A stretch of 12,823 nt of DNA. Source: Rikenellaceae bacterium (GTDB lineage: Bacteria; Bacteroidota; Bacteroidia; Bacteroidales; UBA932). The stretch covers positions 1-12,823 of the forward strand of contig CAAGNP010000002.1 of NCBI GenBank assembly GCA_900771335.1, given 5' to 3'. Below, piece after piece: positions 7,066 to 12,823 of the stretch. Position 1 is the stretch's first letter; the number at the start of each line of letters is the position of its first letter. A model generated the notes under the pieces. The model did not search any database. It saw only the letters and a program-made list of their open reading frames with translations, and was not told where the DNA came from. Both the position numbers and the translations under genes were made by a program.

Positions 7066-7096
7066 ATGTACCCTTTTTGGGGAATTACGGGTACAT
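7066..7096 (-). repeat. Second hairpin after the abiE terminator
   Basis: ATGTACCC (7066-7073) and GGGTACAT (7089-7096) form an eight-base perfect stem with a 15-base loop. The arms share the core GTACCC with the neighbouring terminator, so four copies of this word in alternating orientation lie within 72 bases and can pair in more than one way. Confidence 0.5.
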
Positions 7097-7137
7097 ATAA
7101 AAAATGTGTACCCGTTTCCAGATTTCGGGTACACATT
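7097..7137 (-). terminator. Rho-independent terminator of the abiE operon
   Basis: On the minus strand a 12-base perfect stem (arms 7126-7137 and 7103-7114, core GTGTACCCG/CGGGTACAC) with an 11-base loop is followed by a T-run (7099-7104). It begins 15 bases after the toxin stop codon. This is the textbook form and the best-supported terminator in the accessory block. Confidence 0.8.
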
Positions 7138-7151
7138 CAGCAATTGATATT

Positions 7152-8150
7152 TTATATCTGATTTATTTGTTTATTGAGCTCTTCTATTTGCTCTATAAGT
7201 TTGTCAAATGGAAGCGATTCTCCATAAATCATTGATTCCTGCATTCTCTCATAATCTTTCTTCCATTCAGCTATTACATTTGAGGGTGGCACTATTTTAA
7301 GGGTTGCTGGGGTAAGTGTTGAATAGTCAAATCCCTTTAGTCCTATAAAGTTCTTTCTGTGCTCTACTATTGAACGGAACAATCCCACATCATCCAATGC
7401 CCTTTTTGAAATGTCCGTTTTACAGATTTGTATGATATCGTATAGGTGTCTTGACATTCTCTCTACACGTATAGATGTTGGGGTGTTGGAAAATTCTTCG
7501 TGTAACAAGCATATTTTCTCCAAGAATGTTCTCTCAGGTAATACTGCATTAACACGCACAACAGACTCAATAAATGGTGCATCGGCAAAGTGATCCTCCA
7601 ATAATGATTTGAGGTCTACCTGTTCCAATGGCTCAGACATTGATCGTCCACTCACTTCTATAATTACCGTGTTTTTCACATATGTGCCTTGTTCAAACTT
7701 GGTCTGGTAATTTACCTCTATCTTTTCCGGATCTGTAGTTGTGACAGGTGTGATATTAACATTTATTGTAAAAAGTTCATGAGGGACACCTTGTTCAATC
7801 ATTTTATTCTTCAAATCATATTGAAGTTTTTCTCTCACAAATGTGCAAGCAGCTCTACGTAATTTGTCACTTACTTGAGTTTTGCTTAAAGTCCCGGAAA
7901 ATCCCAGATATTCTCTGGATACAGCAATGTCTACATCTTCTGAAAACCTTTCTATAAGGTTCCAGCATTTTGAAAGAGATGTTCCTCCTTTGAAAGAAAG
8001 TGCATCTGCATATGGTAATGCAAACAATGCTCGAAGGACTGTTGTTACCCACCAATCTTTTTCTATGATTTGAGGATCCAATCCTGTTTCGTTGCTGAGA
8101 ATCCTTATAAAATTCTGTTGTGCAGCTATTGGTAGTGTTACAAATTTCAT
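7152..8150 (-). CDS. abiEii: AbiEii/AbiGii-family nucleotidyltransferase toxin
   Basis: A 332-residue member of the AbiEii/AbiGii toxin family (DNA polymerase beta-type nucleotidyltransferase fold). Visible motifs are EKDWWVTTVLRALFAL (about 30-45), KGGTSLSK (54-61, the nucleotide-binding G[G/S]TS motif) and RFSEDVDI (68-75) with the metal-binding Asp72 and Asp74. In studied AbiE systems the toxin blocks growth during phage infection; related MenA-type toxins add nucleotides to tRNA ends. The start ATG overlaps the antitoxin stop in ATGA (8147-8150), the standard arrangement of type IV AbiE operons. Length is typical and no key residue is missing, so the toxin looks intact. A strong terminator follows the gene. 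Confidence 0.92.
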   Translation of the reverse strand: MKFVTLPIAAQQNFIRILSNETGLDPQIIEKDWWVTTVLRALFALPYADALSFKGGTSLSKCWNLIERFSEDVDIAVSREYLGFSGTLSKTQVSDKLRRAACTFVREKLQYDLKNKMIEQGVPHELFTINVNITPVTTTDPEKIEVNYQTKFEQGTYVKNTVIIEVSGRSMSEPLEQVDLKSLLEDHFADAPFIESVVRVNAVLPERTFLEKICLLHEEFSNTPTSIRVERMSRHLYDIIQICKTDISKRALDDVGLFRSIVEHRKNFIGLKGFDYSTLTPATLKIVPPSNVIAEWKKDYERMQESMIYGESLPFDKLIEQIEELNKQINQI

Positions 8151-8749
8151 AAAGTTAAAAGTATTTTTCTAATCCAGGCTGGAGCCAGTGAAATATCATG
8201 ATTGAATTTTTCTTTACATATTGAGTGCAGCAGACCTTTTATTGTTCCCAGCTGCTCTGCTGTTACATTTTCTTCTCCAATTTCCCTTAGGGCTGAAACT
8301 ATAAGTTGAAACTCTTTTGACCAGTAGGCAAAATTTCTTGCTTCATCTGAATGTTTGAAAAGAATTCCTTTACCTTTACCTATAGTAATATGCCTAGGAG
8401 CTCCATCTGTAATAAAGACTACATTTGCTGGCACCTGAGTTGTAAAACCTAGTGCATGCATTGCATACGCTCCTGTAGGATATATTCTGGCTTTATCTCT
8501 ACCGGCTATTGCGTAAGCTATTTCTAAAATGGTTGGAGGAATAGCTCCAAGACCGTATTTTGCGTCTATTTTAGGGTAATAATATACGCCGTGTGCCACT
8601 CTTATCAATAAACCAGAAGCCTTCAAGCGCTGAAGGCTTTTTGTAATTGATTCCGGTGTCCCAAGTGACGCAAAGTCTGTTGGAAATACAAACATCCCCC
8701 TCTTTCGGGATATTATCTTGTTTTCTATTTGTTTTACAACACTTTCCAT
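8147..8749 (-). CDS. abiEi: AbiEi-type antitoxin (DUF6088 family)
   Basis: A 200-residue DUF6088/AbiEi-type protein. The N-terminal part (about 1-62) is a winged helix; RLKASGLLIRVAHGVYYYPK is the recognition and wing region typical of these proteins. The remainder (IYPTGAYAMHALGFTTQVP, GKGKGILFKHS) matches the C-terminal antitoxin domain. In known AbiE pairs this protein represses its own promoter by binding inverted repeats and neutralises the toxin without stable binding (type IV). It is the first gene of a two-gene operon, overlapping the toxin by four bases, and a promoter with a flanking inverted repeat stands just upstream, which fits self-repression. The ATG is 25 bases from the end of the -7 box. 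Confidence 0.88.
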   Translation of the reverse strand: MESVVKQIENKIISRKRGMFVFPTDFASLGTPESITKSLQRLKASGLLIRVAHGVYYYPKIDAKYGLGAIPPTILEIAYAIAGRDKARIYPTGAYAMHALGFTTQVPANVVFITDGAPRHITIGKGKGILFKHSDEARNFAYWSKEFQLIVSALREIGEENVTAEQLGTIKGLLHSICKEKFNHDISLAPAWIRKILLTL

Positions 8750-8765
8750 TGAAAAAGCAACTTAA

Positions 8766-8804
8766 TTTTGTCCGAAATTTAGCACATATTTAGGACAAAA
8801 CAAA
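8766..8804 (-). promoter_or_regulatory. abiE promoter enclosed by an inverted-repeat operator
   Basis: On the minus strand: TTTG (8801-8804), 19 bases, then TAAATTTC (8774-8781, one base off TAnnTTTG). The arms GGACAAAA (8793-8800) and TTTTGTCC (8766-8773) are perfect inverted repeats 19 bases apart, one touching the -33 box and the other touching the -7 box. A repressor bound to both would cover the whole promoter, as described for AbiEi proteins. Confidence 0.75.
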
Positions 8805-8862
8805 AATATTTGACTGTTTTCTCTTTAAGCCCCTTCCTTCTCTTAGTTCTCTCTGTAACATC

Positions 8863-9062
8863 TATTGCTGTGCCAAATCAGTGAGCAAGGTGTTGATTTA
8901 TAACTTGTTGATAATTAATGTGTTGACTTTTTAAGGCGTGCTCATACCCCGCCCAGTAAGGGGGATTAAGCACACTTCTGTTTTGTAATATCTTGACTTA
9001 TAATAAATTAGCTTTTAAAGATGTGCTCACTGAGTTGGTGAGGCCCGAGTCAGACAACGGAG
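8863..9062 (+). repeat. Repeat family 1, copy 2 (MITE-like)
   Basis: Direct copy of 3853-4052, displaced by 5010 bases. Terminal inverted repeats are better kept here: CCAAATCAGTGAGCA (from 8873) against TGCTCACTGAGTTGG (9024-9038). The central GTGCT/AGCAC hairpin with CCCC/GGGG is retained. The end of the unit runs into ACAACGGAG, and a different hairpin-rich segment follows. Confidence 0.8.
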
Positions 9063-9157
9063 AGCCAAGATAGCCAACGGCGACCCGTCGCGGCCGTCTG
9101 ATGACGGCTTGTTATCGTGGAGACAAGTTTACCCTTTTTTTGTGTGATATGTTGTTT
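9063..9157. other. Hairpin-rich spacer without a gene
   Basis: Contains the palindrome GCGAC-cc-GTCGC (9080-9091), the perfect hairpin GCCGTC-tgat-GACGGC (9093-9108), and a weaker CTTGT/ACAAG stem followed by a T-run near 9135. It could act as a terminator for a rightward transcript of the repeat. No open frame of interest is present. Confidence 0.4.
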
Positions 9158-9326
9158 CGCCAAGTGATTGGGAATAGTGGTGATTTGTAATTCACAGATA
9201 TTCAGGCGATTGTCTTTTTGGAGATGTGCTTATGCCCCAGTTGAAAGTGGGGGTTGGGCGCAATGTGGTTATGTAATGTGTTGAGATACAATGGTTTAAC
9301 TTTTGTTAGTGTGCTCAATGACCTGG
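9158..9326 (+). repeat. Repeat family 1, diverged copy 3
   Basis: Shares the order of motifs with copies 1 and 2: a start near GCCAAGTGATTGGGAA, a GTGATTTGTAA stretch, CTTTTTGG followed by GTGCTTATGCCCC...GGGGGTTGGGCGC as the central hairpin, and an end GTGCTCAATGACCTGG that is the imperfect inverse of the start. Similarity is far lower than between copies 1 and 2, so the relation rests mainly on structure. Confidence 0.5.
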
Positions 9327-9492
9327 AAAAATCAAAATGGTAAATATTCGTTATTTTATTTTGACTCGTTGTCAAGTATCTATCATCGATAGGTTCCTAT
9401 TTTAGCGGTTGCAGTGGCATAAATGAAAGATTTGTGGAGTTGACTCTGTAAAATTATAATATTTGCGGATTTGGGCTTTTTAGAGCCGTTTC
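9327..9492. other. AT-rich spacer with a 20-bp repeat
   Basis: No gene is seen. Positions 9450-9469 repeat exactly, in the same orientation, the 20 bases at 6571-6590 just upstream of the ATPase promoter. The rest has no clear structure. Confidence 0.5.
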
Positions 9493-9519
9493 AAAAAGGA
9501 TGAATTTATGGGATTCACC
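9493..9519 (-). terminator. Probable terminator of the cstA operon
   Basis: On the minus strand GGTGAAT (9513-9519, containing the CstA stop codon) pairs with ATTCATCC (9498-9505) with one bulged base, and a short T-run follows (9493-9497). The stem is modest but the position fits. Confidence 0.5.
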
Positions 9520-10936
9520 TCTGTTTTTTCCATTTGTAAAACCAGATGATTGAGGCTATGGCGGCGCAGGCTGTGATGGGGTAGGAGATGGTGGCGGGGA
9601 TGTTGAAGCCTTCGGGTGCCATCAGTATATAGCATAGTGTCACAGCTGTCATCAGTATGGCGGGGATCAGGGTTATGAAGTAGTTCTTCTTCCTGTTCAC
9701 GAGGTATACTGTGATGGCCCAAAGGGTAAAGACTGCAAGTGTCTGATTGCACCAGGCGAAGTAGCGCCAAATTATTTTGAATCCCTCTGCGTTGGTCAGG
9801 CTGAAGATCAGGACACCCATTGTCAGGACAAACAGAGGGATACAGATCATCAATCTTTTGCGGATACTTTTTTGCTCCACTTTCAGCATATCTGCTGTAA
9901 TCATACGGGCAGAGCGGAGTGCTGTGTCGCCACTTGTTATAGGGGCTGCAATGATTCCCATAATCGCAACTATACCACCTATTGTTCCAAGCCATTCATG
10001 CGATATTCTTGTAGCCACCATTGCTCCACTATATGGAGTCCCTGTGGCTGCATCGACTGTTCCATATTCACCGTAGAACCAAGTGGCCGCTGCTGCCCAG
10101 ATGAGAGCAACGATACCTTCTGTCACCATTGCTCCATAGAATACAGGGCGGGCATACTTCTCATTCTTCATGCAACGCGCCATCATCGGGGATTGGGTTG
10201 CGTGAAAGCCGCTGATAGCTCCGCAGGCGATACTGATAAACATCATCGGGAATATCGGATTGGAGTCGTATTTTGTCCCAAAGCCATTCCATATTTCCGG
10301 CAATGACGGCCATTTGACGAACATGACAAACAGGATTCCGAATGCCATAAAGAGTAGTGCAATAGCAAACAGAGGGTATATTTTTCCAATAATTTTATCA
10401 ATTGGAAGGAGGGTAGCCAGCAAATAATAGAGGAAAATGACTCCCATCCAAAAAATGGCATTCAGATGCTTGGGAGTCATAGCAGCCAGAAGTTCAGCTG
10501 GACCGGATACAAACACAGCCCCTACCAGAATCATAAGAATCAGGATGAATACGATCATTGCCTTTTTGGTATTCTCCCCGAGATACATTCCGATGATCTC
10601 AGGAAGATTGGCTCCACGGGTTCTTAAGGAGATTGCCCCGGAAAAGAAGTCGTGAACAGCTCCGGCGAATATTGTTCCAAAGACAATCCACAGGTAAGAA
10701 GCTGTTCCGAATTGTGCCCCCATAATCGCACCAAAGATGGGTCCGAGGCCCGCAATGTTGAGGAACTGGATCATAAAGAGCTTCCAGGTAGGCATTGGAA
10801 TGTAGTCTACACCATCTGCCATCTCCAATGCAGGTGTCTTCTTGTCAGGATCTGGGGAAAAAACATTTGTGACATATCTTCCGTATATGAAATATCCTAA
10901 TACAAGGAGAGTAAGAGCTAATATAAATGTTATCAT
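9515..10936 (-). CDS. CstA-family transporter (carbon starvation protein, peptide/pyruvate uptake)
   Basis: A 473-residue polytopic membrane protein of the CstA family. Family motifs are clear near the N-terminus: DGVDYIPMPTWKLF (41-54) and NIAGLGPIFGAIMGAQFG (60-77), followed by many hydrophobic segments and SGFHATQSPMMARC in the middle. E. coli CstA is about 700 residues, while short members near 470-490 are usual in Bacteroidota and Firmicutes, so this is not a truncation. E. coli members (CstA, BtsT) take up peptides or pyruvate under starvation. The substrate here is open, but the linked deacylase remnant points toward amino-acid or peptide use. It starts 15 bases after the methyltransferase-like gene and is probably the last gene of that operon. 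Confidence 0.9.
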   Translation of the reverse strand: MITFILALTLLVLGYFIYGRYVTNVFSPDPDKKTPALEMADGVDYIPMPTWKLFMIQFLNIAGLGPIFGAIMGAQFGTASYLWIVFGTIFAGAVHDFFSGAISLRTRGANLPEIIGMYLGENTKKAMIVFILILMILVGAVFVSGPAELLAAMTPKHLNAIFWMGVIFLYYLLATLLPIDKIIGKIYPLFAIALLFMAFGILFVMFVKWPSLPEIWNGFGTKYDSNPIFPMMFISIACGAISGFHATQSPMMARCMKNEKYARPVFYGAMVTEGIVALIWAAAATWFYGEYGTVDAATGTPYSGAMVATRISHEWLGTIGGIVAIMGIIAAPITSGDTALRSARMITADMLKVEQKSIRKRLMICIPLFVLTMGVLIFSLTNAEGFKIIWRYFAWCNQTLAVFTLWAITVYLVNRKKNYFITLIPAILMTAVTLCYILMAPEGFNIPATISYPITACAAIASIIWFYKWKKQR

Positions 10937-10951
10937 ATCTTTAATTTATAA

Positions 10952-11620
10952 CTACCACACCAGTGGTATCAGTCTGTATTTTGTCCGTTTTTGGTATTCG
11001 GTGTAGCCGTGGAGGCTGACTTCGAGAATTTTCTCTTCGTGGTGAATCCTGATGATGATGAGTGGGACATATAGGAGCATGATGAAGAGGGAGTATAGTG
11101 ACCCAAGGATAAGAGGCATGCTGAGGAAGAGCAGGGTGGTGGCTGTGTACATTGGATGGCGTACTATTCCATACAGTCCGGTGTCAATGACTCTCTGGCC
11201 CTCTTGCACTTCGATGGTTCTGGACAGATATTCGTTTTCCCTCATCACTTCGGCATATAAGAGATAGGAGATGAGGAATACCCCGGTGGCACACCATGTT
11301 ACCCATTGGGGCAATATTGACCACTGGTATCTCCAGTTTAGTCCGGCAACTGCAAATGAGGCTATAAAGAGTATTCCGCTTGCAGCGACCACGCCCTTTT
11401 GTTCTTTCTGTTTCTCTTTGGCGTTCAGCCTTTTGCGGAGAAGGTTCGGGCTTTTGGACAGCATGACTGTCCCTGCGATGAATATGGGAATGAAGAGGAC
11501 ACCCATAAATATCCAGCCTTGCTGGAATCCGAATGATCCGGCAGGTAAAAAGACCAATGCTCCAACCGCTATGATCCCTCCCAGAAATTTAGCCAATGCT
11601 TGTGTTATGAGTTTTGACAT
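10952..11620 (-). CDS. Isoprenylcysteine carboxyl methyltransferase-like membrane protein
   Basis: A 222-residue membrane protein with about five hydrophobic segments. The C-terminal third has the ICMT/PEMT signature: TGLYGIVRHPMY (147-158), the pair EE in HHEEKIL (193-199) and GYTEYQKRTKYRLIP (205-219). These residues bind S-adenosylmethionine and line the active site in characterised relatives. Bacteria lack prenylated-protein methylation of the eukaryotic kind, so the substrate is probably a lipid or another hydrophobic compound; this is not determined. The gene begins six bases after the deacylase remnant and is followed by cstA, so all three are likely on one transcript. Confidence 0.85.
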   Translation of the reverse strand: MSKLITQALAKFLGGIIAVGALVFLPAGSFGFQQGWIFMGVLFIPIFIAGTVMLSKSPNLLRKRLNAKEKQKEQKGVVAASGILFIASFAVAGLNWRYQWSILPQWVTWCATGVFLISYLLYAEVMRENEYLSRTIEVQEGQRVIDTGLYGIVRHPMYTATTLLFLSMPLILGSLYSLFIMLLYVPLIIIRIHHEEKILEVSLHGYTEYQKRTKYRLIPLVW

Positions 11621-11626
11621 GGCTGT

Positions 11627-11848
11627 TTAATTTTTCATTACCCTTCCGGTATGTTTTAACGCATTGGTGTCGAGAGTGGCTCCATCCATCACTTTGGTAC
11701 CATTGATATATACCTTCTCTATGCCGAATGAGTGTTCCTGATCCGATTCTCCATCACGGAGGGCGGTCTCATTGAACACTGTGATGTCTGCTCTGAATGC
11801 CGCAGAGCCGGTGCCGTCGTAGATCAGCCCATTTTTAAGAAGTTTCAT
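11627..11848 (-). pseudogene. Remnant of N-acyl-D-amino-acid deacylase (large in-frame internal deletion)
   Basis: The 73-residue frame joins both ends of a D-aminoacylase-type amidohydrolase, normally around 500 residues. MKLLKNGLIYDGTGSAAFRADI is the usual N-terminal beta-sandwich strand. DITVFNETALRD and GIEKVYINGTKVMDG...HTGRVMKN are the usual C-terminus. The entire metal-binding barrel is missing. The join falls at ADI, which occurs in both the N-terminal (FRADV/I) and C-terminal (ADIVVF) family motifs, so the deletion probably arose by recombination between short matching sequences. Start and stop codons survive and the downstream genes are six and fifteen bases apart, so it may persist as an operon leader. 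No enzyme activity is expected. Confidence 0.8.
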
Positions 11849-11896
11849 GCGTCAGGTTATTAGTATTCAGAACGCAATATAAAAAATTTTTTTGAA

Positions 11897-12256
11897 TTAT
11901 CGCATCGTCTTATAGGAGAGGATGTGTGCGGTGATGGCAGTAGCGAGGGCGATGAACATAAGGCGCATTGCCCAATGGTGCGAGACGAAGATGGCGCAGT
12001 TCAGCAAGGTGATCCAGACCATAGATATTGACAGTATCTTTATTTTTAATGGGATGGATTTGTGGATCATGAAATTCCGGATGTACGGACCGAGCTTTGG
12101 ATGATTTAGAAGCCAATCATAAAGTCTGCGGTGGCTTCTGAGAAAAAGGGCTGCTGCAAGTAGCAGAAGTGGGGTAGTGGGGAGTACAGGGAGGAAGATG
12201 CCTAGTATTCCCAGACCGAGTGACACCAATCCCAGTATTGTCAGAAGCCATTTCAT
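11897..12256 (-). CDS. DUF454 (YbaN-type) inner-membrane protein
   Basis: A 119-residue protein from the ATG at 12256. The N-terminal half has the family signature: LGLVSLGLGILGIFLPVLPTTP, LLLLAAALFLRSHRRLYDWLLNHPKLGPYI, and a basic segment before two more hydrophobic stretches (about 75-115). DUF454 proteins such as E. coli YbaN are small inner-membrane proteins of unknown function. A longer frame opens at TTG 12298, but that codon overlaps a -7 promoter box, and family members begin just before MKWLLTILG, so the ATG is chosen. It lies 48 bases from the deacylase remnant on the same strand and could be transcribed into that operon. Confidence 0.85.
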   Translation of the reverse strand: MKWLLTILGLVSLGLGILGIFLPVLPTTPLLLLAAALFLRSHRRLYDWLLNHPKLGPYIRNFMIHKSIPLKIKILSISMVWITLLNCAIFVSHHWAMRLMFIALATAITAHILSYKTMR

Positions 12257-12286
12257 TACTTTAGTGTATTTCTTAAGAAAAGCGGA

Positions 12287-12294
12287 CAAAGGTA
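12287..12294 (-). promoter_or_regulatory. -7 box of the DUF454 gene
   Basis: Minus strand TACCTTTG, an exact TAnnTTTG match 30 bases before the chosen ATG. No TTTG is found at -33. It overlaps the alternative TTG start and so decides against it. Confidence 0.5.
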
Positions 12295-12327
12295 TCAAAA
12301 TAAATTGTATTTTTGGAATAATCTCAT

Positions 12328-12358
12328 AATCCGCTAAGAATAAAAAGTTTATGCGGAA
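12328..12358. repeat. Imperfect TCCGC/GCGGA palindrome, relative of the ATPase operator
   Basis: TCCGC (12330-12334) and GCGGA (12353-12357) enclose TAAGAATAAAAAGTTTAT. Spacing and filler resemble the palindrome at 6531-6560 (ATTCCG...CGGAAT around TAAATATTAAAAGATTTA). It may be a leftover of the same promoter region or a second binding site for the same protein. Confidence 0.4.
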
Positions 12359-12444
12359 AGTTCAAGAACGAGGTAATGAGTTGGCAACTGTTCTGATTTC
12401 TACATACTTGCGTGATTTGCATTGATGTACAACTCATCTTGGAA

Positions 12445-12475
12445 CAAAGGTACAACTTTTTTATAAACGAGCAAA
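12445..12475 (-). promoter_or_regulatory. Full-consensus promoter facing left, no near gene
   Basis: Minus strand TTTG (12472-12475), exactly 19 bases, then TACCTTTG (12445-12452): a complete match to the Bacteroidales promoter form. The first downstream gene on that strand is DUF454, about 190 bases away, so the transcript would have a long leader or be a separate small RNA. Confidence 0.6.
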
Positions 12476-12557
12476 AAGGTGGTGCAAATTTCATTATTAC
12501 AGGGTAGTATTTGAATTTGGTCTATCATAAATCTGCGATATATGAGTTTCCCGATTC

Positions 12558-12745
12558 CGTCATTCGCCCCTTTCCTTTGCTCGTCTGCGAAGGTAGTACA
12601 TCAGCCCTTGAAAGTTGAAAGGTCGGGGCGGCAAGCCGTTTCGGACTGAATCTTCCTCCTACGGAGAGTATTCACCCCGAAAACCTTTCCCCTTTCAATG
12701 TCTGTACTCAGAAATGCAGACGGCAACGGAAATGAGCGACTGACG
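12558..12745. ncRNA. Candidate structured RNA or element end: long nested palindrome
   Basis: Arms nest in order from outside in. They are CGTCA (12558)/TGACG (12741), GCTC (12579)/GAGC (12734), CGTCTGC (12582)/GCAGACG (12716), AGTACA (12595)/TGTACT (12703), TTGAAAG (12608)/CTTTCAA (12692), GAAAGG (12617)/CCTTTC (12684) and TCGGGG (12623)/CCCCGA (12675). CGGC-aa-GCCG and CTCC-tac-GGAG hairpins sit at the tip. Neighbouring arms share a base at two places, so not every pair forms at once. No protein frame fits. The rest of 12299-12823 shows no gene. Confidence 0.5.
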
Positions 12746-12823
12746 AAAATGTAGAAAAAGATAAACAGACAGCATACAAAATTGCGGTTAAGCGAACATA
12801 GAGGCTGCTTGCAGGCTATATTG

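Larger units (their letters stand above)
6886..7143 (-). other. Doubtful 85-residue reading frame after the AbiE toxin gene
   Basis: An open frame without an ATG; the only start would be TTG. Its first third is translated from the hairpin repeats of the abiE terminator, which argues against a gene starting here. The last 45 residues (from RWETIEYQIG to MFGEDIE) do look protein-like: charged, helical, and ending in an acidic tail six bases before repeat copy B. It may be the decayed 3' end of a gene cut by a rearrangement. I do not recognise a family. Confidence 0.25.

Noticed and set aside
7066..7137. CRISPR-like array
   Set aside because: The repeated word is only 8-10 bases, alternates in orientation and has irregular spacing; hairpins explain it fully.
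3667..9480. Integrase-type island with a duplicated ssrA end as attachment site
   Set aside because: I looked for a second copy of the tmRNA 3' end and for an integrase gene and saw neither; only repeat-bracketed accessory genes are supported.
9480..9995. 171-codon frame inside the cstA region
   Set aside because: Shadow of the CstA frame on the same strand; composition is unlike a protein and the CstA frame has clear family motifs.
12481..12500. CTnDOT-like attachment core (GTAnnTTTGC) on the minus strand
   Set aside because: Only TTTGC and the central A match; two leading positions differ, and no element end or integrase is in view.

Overview
The window looks like a chromosome segment of a Bacteroidota bacterium, most likely of the order Bacteroidales. 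Three things point there. Several genes carry the Bacteroidales promoter form TTTG-N19-TAnnTTTG. The tmRNA encodes the tag GNESYALAA. The genes lack clear Shine-Dalgarno sequences and belong to families common in gut Bacteroidales (DUF4143 ATPases, a short CstA, a 7TM-HD protein).

Left part (1-3666): the 3' end of an IS3-family transposase with its right inverted repeat, then a lipoprotein esterase on the minus strand. Divergent from it is a membrane 7TM-HD phosphohydrolase of the PgpH type. Directly behind that lies ssrA (tmRNA), whose 3' end is built into a 17-bp perfect hairpin terminator.

Accessory block (about 3667-9480): this region downstream of ssrA resembles a small defence or mobile island. 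Two direct copies of a ~200-bp element with terminal inverted repeats (3853-4052 and 8863-9062) bracket a PadR-type regulator with its membrane-protein partner, a DUF4143 AAA ATPase, and an AbiE-type toxin-antitoxin operon. The ATPase gene is itself enclosed by two inverted 251-bp copies of a second, hairpin-rich element. A diverged third copy of the first element follows at 9158-9326.

Right part (9493-12298): a minus-strand run holds a CstA-family transporter, an isoprenylcysteine-methyltransferase-like membrane protein, and the remnant of an N-acyl-D-amino-acid deacylase that has lost its whole catalytic barrel. A separately promoted DUF454/YbaN membrane protein follows.

Right edge (12299-12823): no gene is visible. 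The stretch holds a very good minus-strand promoter and a ~190-nt nested imperfect palindrome (12558-12745) that looks like a structured RNA or a mobile-element end. The less explained parts of the window are this palindrome, the two repeat families, and a recurring TTCCGnAAA-type palindrome next to the ATPase promoter.
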